64,000 nt of DNA. Origin: Solirubrobacteraceae bacterium (lineage in GTDB: Bacteria; Actinomycetota; Thermoleophilia; Solirubrobacterales; Solirubrobacteraceae). Position numbers and translations under genes: made by a program. Numbering within the stretch: position 1 is the stretch's first letter; every line of letters starts with the position of its first letter. Below the pieces are notes generated by a model. The model saw nothing but the letters and a program-made list of their open reading frames with translations. It was not told where the DNA came from and ran no database searches. The stretch lies in assembly GCA_030447505.1 (NCBI GenBank), contig JAUJOT010000002.1, positions 310,001-374,000 of the forward strand. The letters run 5' to 3'. Below are positions 60,282 through 64,000 of this stretch, one piece after another.

Positions 60282-61367
60282 ATGACGACGTGCGAGCGAT
60301 CGGCCGCGAGCCTGCCGTGGGGCGTCGTGCGGATCGGCGGCGGCTCGCCACAGCCGGCACTGCGCGATCGCGACGCCGTCGTCGTCGTCGCCGGGCTGCC
60401 GGGCCTGCAGGAGCCGGACCTCGCCGCCGCGCTCCGCGCTCCGACGCTCAACGCGCTGATCGAACTCGGCCCGAGCGCCTGGCGCGCCGTGCAGACCGCC
60501 GCAGCCGACGCGCCCGCCAGCGCGCGCACCCCGCTCGCGGCCACGACCGCCGTCCTGCCGATCCGGATCCCGGACTTCGTCGACTTCTACGCCTCGCTGG
60601 AGCACGCCACGAACTTCGGCCGGATCTTCCGCCCGAGCGCGCCCGCGGTGCGCGAGAACTGGCGCCAGATGCCGGTCGCCTACCACGGCCGCGCCTCGAC
60701 GGTCGTCGTCAGCGGCACCCCCGTTCGCCGGCCGCGGGGACAGACGACGCCGGGCGTGCTCGCCCCCACCGCCCAGCTCGACCTCGAGGCCGAGCTCGGC
60801 TACGTCTGCGGACCGAGCAGCGGCGGCCCGATCGCGATCGACCGCGCGGAGGCGCACATCTTCGGCGTCGTGCTCGTCAACGACTGGAGCGCGCGCGACA
60901 TCCAGCGCCTCGAGTACGAGCCGCTCGGCCCGTTCCTCGGCAAGTCGTTTCAGACCTCGATGTCCGCCTGGATAACGCCGCTCGACGCGCTCGACGGCGC
61001 GCGCGTCGCGCCGCCGGCGCAGGACCCGCCGCCCGCGCGCTATCTCAGGGCGAAGGATCGATGGCTGCTCGACGTCGACCTCGAGATCGAGATCAACGGC
61101 GAGATCGTCTCGCGGCCGAGCGCCGGGCGCCTGTACTGGACGCCCGCGCAGATGCTCGCCCACCTCACCGTCAACGGCGCGCGCCTGAGCGCCGGCGACC
61201 TCTTCGCGAGCGGCACGATCAGCGGCACGCAGCCGCACAGCGAGGGCTCGCTCGCGGAGCTCTTCGCCGGACAGCGCTGGCTTGACGACGGCGACGAGGT
61301 CACCCTGCGCGGCCGCGCAGGTGCCGTCGAGCTGGGTGAGGTGCGCGGGCGCGTCGCCGCCGCCTGA
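60282..61367 (+). CDS. fahA: Fumarylacetoacetase
   Basis: A 361-residue FAH-superfamily hydrolase that cleaves fumarylacetoacetate to fumarate and acetoacetate. Diagnostic segments are VAYHGRASTVVVSGTPVRRPRGQ, LDLEAELGYV (metal-binding Glu residues), LVNDWSARDIQ, LGKSFQTSMSAWITPLDAL and GTISGTQPHSEGSLAEL. ATG 60282 used; a TTG at 60270 also lies in frame. It is the last gene of the pathway. A maleylacetoacetate isomerase is not present here and must be supplied elsewhere or not required. Confidence 0.92.
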   Translation: MTTCERSAASLPWGVVRIGGGSPQPALRDRDAVVVVAGLPGLQEPDLAAALRAPTLNALIELGPSAWRAVQTAAADAPASARTPLAATTAVLPIRIPDFVDFYASLEHATNFGRIFRPSAPAVRENWRQMPVAYHGRASTVVVSGTPVRRPRGQTTPGVLAPTAQLDLEAELGYVCGPSSGGPIAIDRAEAHIFGVVLVNDWSARDIQRLEYEPLGPFLGKSFQTSMSAWITPLDALDGARVAPPAQDPPPARYLRAKDRWLLDVDLEIEINGEIVSRPSAGRLYWTPAQMLAHLTVNGARLSAGDLFASGTISGTQPHSEGSLAELFAGQRWLDDGDEVTLRGRAGAVELGEVRGRVAAA

Positions 61368-61464
61368 GCGACAGATCCGCGCGAGACCGGTGTCGATCCG
61401 CCAAGTACCCTCGGCGCATCACCGCCGTTGCCACCGCTGAGCGCGAGACCCGCACCTACCCCGG

Positions 61465-63093
61465 ATGACGCGCGTCTACGTCTGCGGCCACCGCAACCCC
61501 GACACGGACTCGATCGCCGCCGCGATCGGCTACGCGGAGCTGAAGAACCGCCTCGACAGCGGCAAGACGGAGTACGTCCCGGTCCGGCTCGGCGTCGTCA
61601 ACGCGCAGACGCAGTGGCTGCTGGACCGCAGCGGCGCGCCCACGCCGGTCCTCCTCTCGCACGCGCACCTGCGCGTGCGCGACGTCATGCGCTCGAGCTT
61701 TCCGGTCGCGCAGCGCTCCGATCCGGTCCGCAGCGTCGGCCTGCTGATGGCCCAGGAGGGCATCGACCTCGTCCCGATCGTCGACGACGGCGTCCTGACC
61801 GGGCTGCTGACCGAGCGCGCGCTCGCGCGCCGCTACATCCGCGAGTCGCGCGAGGCCTCGCGCCTGGACGTGCCGACGCCGGTGTCGGCGATCGTCGACG
61901 TGCTCGAGGGCGAGCTGCTGGCGGGCGACGCGGGGGTCGAGATCAAGGGGCGCGTGTGGGTGCAGGCGATGCACTCGACATCGCACAGCAAGGTCCAGCC
62001 CGGCGACGTCGTCGTGATCGGCGACCGTCCGGCGGCGACCGAGCGCGCGCTCTCCAACGGCATCGCGCTGCTCGTGCTCAGCAACGGCGTGCAGCCGACC
62101 GAGCGCGTGCTGCAGATCGCCGCCGAGCACGGCACGTGCGTCGTCCGCTCGCCGCTGGACTCCTATGTCACCTCGCGCATGATCACGCTGTCCGAGCCCT
62201 GCCGCGCGCTCGCCGAGAGCGACCCGCTGACGGTCCGCCGCGACGACCTCGTGCGCGACATCTCCGACGAGATCAAGAACGTCCACTACCGCGCCGCCGT
62301 CGCGGTCGACCGCAACGGCAGGCCGGTCGGCCTCGTGACGCGGTCGGACCTCGTCAACCCGCGGCCGCGCCGCGTGCTGCTCGTCGACCACGGCGAGCGC
62401 GCGCAGAGCGTGCCGGGCATCGAGGAGGCCGAGATCGTCGAGATCCTCGACCACCACCACATCGGCTCGATCGAGACGAAGCTGCCCGTGACGGCGATCT
62501 TCGATCCCGTCGGCTCGACGTCGACGCTCGTCGTCGAGCGCTTCCGCCAGGCGGGCGCCGAGCCCGCGCCGGCGACGGCGACGATGCTGCTCGGCGCGAT
62601 CGTCTCGGACACCGTGCTGCTGACGTCGCCGACGACGACCGAGCGCGATCATCGCGCGACCGCCTACCTCGAGTGGCTGCTGCGCGTCGACGCGCAGCAG
62701 TTCGGGCGCGAGATGTTCGAGCACAGCTCGGACGTCGCGGACGTGCCCGCCGCCGACCTCGTCACCCGCGACCTCAAGGAGTACGAGCTCGACAACGGCC
62801 GCACGCTGAGCGTCGCGCAGATCGAGACCGTCGGGCGCGCGGTGTTCGACCGCGCCGACGAGCTGCGCGCCGCCGCCGAGACGCATCGCGAGCGGCGCGA
62901 CCAGGTCCTGTTCGCGCTGATGCTCACGGACATCCTCGCCCAGCACACGCGCCTGCTCGTGGCCGGTAACGAGGCGCTGGCCGAACGTGCCTTCGAGATG
63001 CCGGTCGTCGACGGAGCGATCGAGCTGCCCGGCGTGATGAGCCGCAAGAAGCAGGTCGCGCCGGGGCTGCTGGCGGCGGCCAGCGCCGGCTGA
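61465..63093 (+). CDS. ppaC: Manganese-dependent inorganic diphosphatase with CBS and DRTGG domains
   Basis: A 542-residue DHH-family pyrophosphatase. The first catalytic segment is YVCGHRNPDTDSIAAAIGYAELKN (about 4-27). CBS domains (about 68-125 and 245-300, LRVRDVMRSSFPVAQRSDPVRSVGLLMAQEGIDLVPIVDD) flank a DRTGG-type segment (about 130-240). The second catalytic part has DHHHIGSIET, GSTSTLVVERFR and AIVSDTVLLTSPTTTERD, then the DHHA2 domain. CBS-PPases are regulated by adenine nucleotides. It stands alone downstream of fahA and helps drive biosynthesis by removing PPi. Confidence 0.9.
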   Translation: MTRVYVCGHRNPDTDSIAAAIGYAELKNRLDSGKTEYVPVRLGVVNAQTQWLLDRSGAPTPVLLSHAHLRVRDVMRSSFPVAQRSDPVRSVGLLMAQEGIDLVPIVDDGVLTGLLTERALARRYIRESREASRLDVPTPVSAIVDVLEGELLAGDAGVEIKGRVWVQAMHSTSHSKVQPGDVVVIGDRPAATERALSNGIALLVLSNGVQPTERVLQIAAEHGTCVVRSPLDSYVTSRMITLSEPCRALAESDPLTVRRDDLVRDISDEIKNVHYRAAVAVDRNGRPVGLVTRSDLVNPRPRRVLLVDHGERAQSVPGIEEAEIVEILDHHHIGSIETKLPVTAIFDPVGSTSTLVVERFRQAGAEPAPATATMLLGAIVSDTVLLTSPTTTERDHRATAYLEWLLRVDAQQFGREMFEHSSDVADVPAADLVTRDLKEYELDNGRTLSVAQIETVGRAVFDRADELRAAAETHRERRDQVLFALMLTDILAQHTRLLVAGNEALAERAFEMPVVDGAIELPGVMSRKKQVAPGLLAAASAG

Positions 63094-63154
63094 GGGCGGC
63101 GCACCGGCGCAGTTCTTCGGTCGTCGCAGCGATCCAGGTCCAACCGCCGCTCAG

Positions 63155-63316
63155 TCAGCCGACCCTGATGTCAAGCCCGAGCAGCAGCAGCGGCCAGAGC
63201 GCGACGGCCAGCAGCGCCGAGAGCAGCCGCCCGAACGTGGTCAGGTGGTCCCGGGCAGCCGAAGGCGCGACCCGCGTCTGCGCGGTGGGCTCGCAAGCCG
63301 TCAGACCGCGCGCCAC
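63155..63316 (-). CDS. Possible small membrane peptide
   Basis: A 53-residue open frame from GTG 63316. Its last third is one hydrophobic helix (RLLSALLAVALWPLLLLGLDI). Third positions are mostly G/C, unlike random sequence here. There is no recognised family and no clear binding site; it may be a spurious ORF. It lies downstream of the zinc-ribbon gene on the same strand. Confidence 0.35.
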   Translation of the reverse strand: MARGLTACEPTAQTRVAPSAARDHLTTFGRLLSALLAVALWPLLLLGLDIRVG

Positions 63317-63332
63317 CGACCTTTTCAGAAGC

Positions 63333-63593
63333 TCAACCGCGATCGCGCTCGGCGCGGACCTCGGTGTACCACGCGCCGCAGCTGACGCACTGCGCGACCC
63401 ATTCGCCGCCCGCCCGCGACTTGAACGCCAGCCAGTCGGCCGTCACGACACCGCTCGCGCAGCTCGGACAGGGCACCCGCGCGCCCGGATCGCGCGCCAG
63501 CTCGCGCACCGCCTCCGACCACGTGCGCGGCCGGATCCGCCGGTCGGCCGCGTCGAGGCGGTCGCGGCGCTTGTCCTTCGGGCGCTTCAGCAC
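63333..63593 (-). CDS. Small zinc-ribbon-like protein
   Basis: An 86-residue protein from GTG 63593. A basic helical N-terminus (VLKRPKDKRRDRLDAADRRIRPRTW) is followed by two Cys pairs, CPSCASG and CVSCGAWY, about 29 residues apart, which could bind one zinc. Family unknown. Its GTG overlaps the stop of the 34-residue ORF upstream by 7 bases. Confidence 0.6.
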   Translation of the reverse strand: MLKRPKDKRRDRLDAADRRIRPRTWSEAVRELARDPGARVPCPSCASGVVTADWLAFKSRAGGEWVAQCVSCGAWYTEVRAERDRG

Positions 63594-63691
63594 GACAGCA
63601 GCGCGTCTGCGTAGCCGAACACGAGCGCCGGGGCAGCCTCGCCGGGCTCGTCGAGCATCTCGAAGAACGTCGCGCGGGCTCCCGTGCTCAT
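63587..63691 (-). CDS. Short ORF upstream of the zinc-ribbon gene
   Basis: A 34-residue frame (MSTGARATFFEMLDEPGEAA then PALVFGYADALLSC) from ATG 63691 with almost pure G/C third positions. It overlaps the zinc-ribbon GTG, so it could be a leader peptide or a real small protein. It is divergent from the oxidoreductase gene, 27 bases away. No known family. Confidence 0.45.
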   Translation of the reverse strand: MSTGARATFFEMLDEPGEAAPALVFGYADALLSC

Positions 63692-63718
63692 GCCAAGACC
63701 GTATCCTGCGCGACGCGC

Positions 63719-64000
63719 ATGCCCAGAGCACCGGTCAAGATCGCCGTTCTCGGCGGCGGCTACGGAGCGAAGGTCCCGCTGCCCGTCCTCGCCGGTCTGG
63801 ACGAGTTCGAGCCGGTCGCCGTCTGGTCGCGGCGGCCCGAGCGGGCAAGCGAGCTCGCCGAGGAGCACGGCCTCGAGCTCGGCAGCGCCGACGTCGACGA
63901 GCTGCTCGCCCACCCGGGCCTCGAGGCCGTCCACATCGCGACGCCCGTCGCCACGCACGCGCAGATCGCGGTCGCGGCGGCGCGCCGCGGCCTGCACGTG
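63719..64000 (+). CDS. Gfo/Idh/MocA family oxidoreductase, N-terminal fragment
   Basis: The first 94 codons of an NAD(P)-dependent sugar/polyol dehydrogenase-like protein; the gene runs off the window. The Rossmann start is VKIAVLGGGYGAKVPLPVLAGLDEFEPVAVWSRRPERASELAEEHG, and DVDELLAHPGLEAVHIATPVATHAQIAVAAARRGLHV leads toward the conserved EKP site expected next. Substrate cannot be inferred. Confidence 0.88.
   Translation, partial: MPRAPVKIAVLGGGYGAKVPLPVLAGLDEFEPVAVWSRRPERASELAEEHGLELGSADVDELLAHPGLEAVHIATPVATHAQIAVAAARRGLHV

Noticed and set aside
63587-63691. TGA at the end of the 34-residue ORF read as selenocysteine
   Set aside because: No SECIS-like hairpin follows, and the next gene starts across it in a different frame.
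1-64000. Prophage, insertion sequence or CRISPR array
   Set aside because: No transposase, integrase, phage structural gene or regularly spaced repeat was found on either strand.

Overview
The window is very GC-rich, with G/C at nearly every third codon position, GTG/TTG starts, and many 4-base ATGA/GTGA gene overlaps. Gene content points to a high-GC actinobacterium: NrfD-type selenocysteine formate dehydrogenase, glucose dehydrogenase beside a GH15 enzyme, MMPL, YihY and AI-2E membrane proteins, and an ADP-heptose pathway with GT9 transferases. A Solirubrobacterales/Conexibacter-like member of Thermoleophilia is my best guess, but that is inference. I see no rRNA, tRNA, CRISPR array, transposase or integrase.

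Layout. 1-3638 (+): end of a GH15 glucoamylase/trehalase, glucose dehydrogenase, a membrane-rhodanese protein and a phytoene-desaturase-like flavoprotein, all but one junction translationally coupled. 3739-7158 (-): MMPL transporter, a two-helix membrane protein and a ChaB/Rho_N stress protein. 7357-10024 (+): envelope stress-type genes (YflT-like protein, lipoprotein HtrA protease, small membrane protein, lipoprotein). 10078-15828 (-): fdhA-fdhB-nrfD formate dehydrogenase, with an in-frame UGA plus a SECIS hairpin in fdhA and a one-base frameshift in fdhB. 15979-19577 (-): YihY/BrkB, AI-2E permease, small membrane protein, K+ channel. 19904-21334 (+): aldehyde dehydrogenase.

21883-31930 (+) is a tightly coupled glycan operon: NodU-family carbamoyltransferase, a GT2-GmhB fusion, GT9, a GT, a GT4-GmhA fusion, HldE, an SDR and a second GT9. 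Sedoheptulose-7-P isomerase, heptose-bisphosphate phosphatase and heptose kinase/adenylyltransferase are therefore all present, two of them fused to glycosyltransferases. A second block (36446-41115, -) holds a second, more canonical HldE, GT2, two GT9 proteins, and a damaged second carbamoyltransferase joined to a dimethylformamidase-like C-terminal domain (34180-36453). A third (41423-44382, +) adds a methyltransferase, a GT2 and another GT9. Together they suggest a carbamoylated heptose-containing surface glycan in a bacterium not expected to make LPS. This is the most interesting system in the window.

44416-56326 is mixed: BON-methyltransferase fusion, DUF4230 protein, TPR-CbxX AAA ATPase, an unknown protein coupled to a second phytoene-desaturase-like flavoprotein, thioredoxin, a secreted NHL-repeat protein, an SGNH hydrolase and an OafA-type acyltransferase. 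56368-61367 is a phenylalanine/tyrosine catabolic locus: divergent Lrp/AsnC regulator, phenylalanine hydroxylase, HppD, HmgA and fumarylacetoacetase. The window ends with a CBS/DHH inorganic diphosphatase, small ORFs and the start of a Gfo/Idh/MocA oxidoreductase.

Three reading-frame breaks (fdhB, the second carbamoyltransferase, and possibly upstream of the methyltransferase at 41423) all lie in short C/G runs, so sequencing or assembly error must be considered before calling them real.
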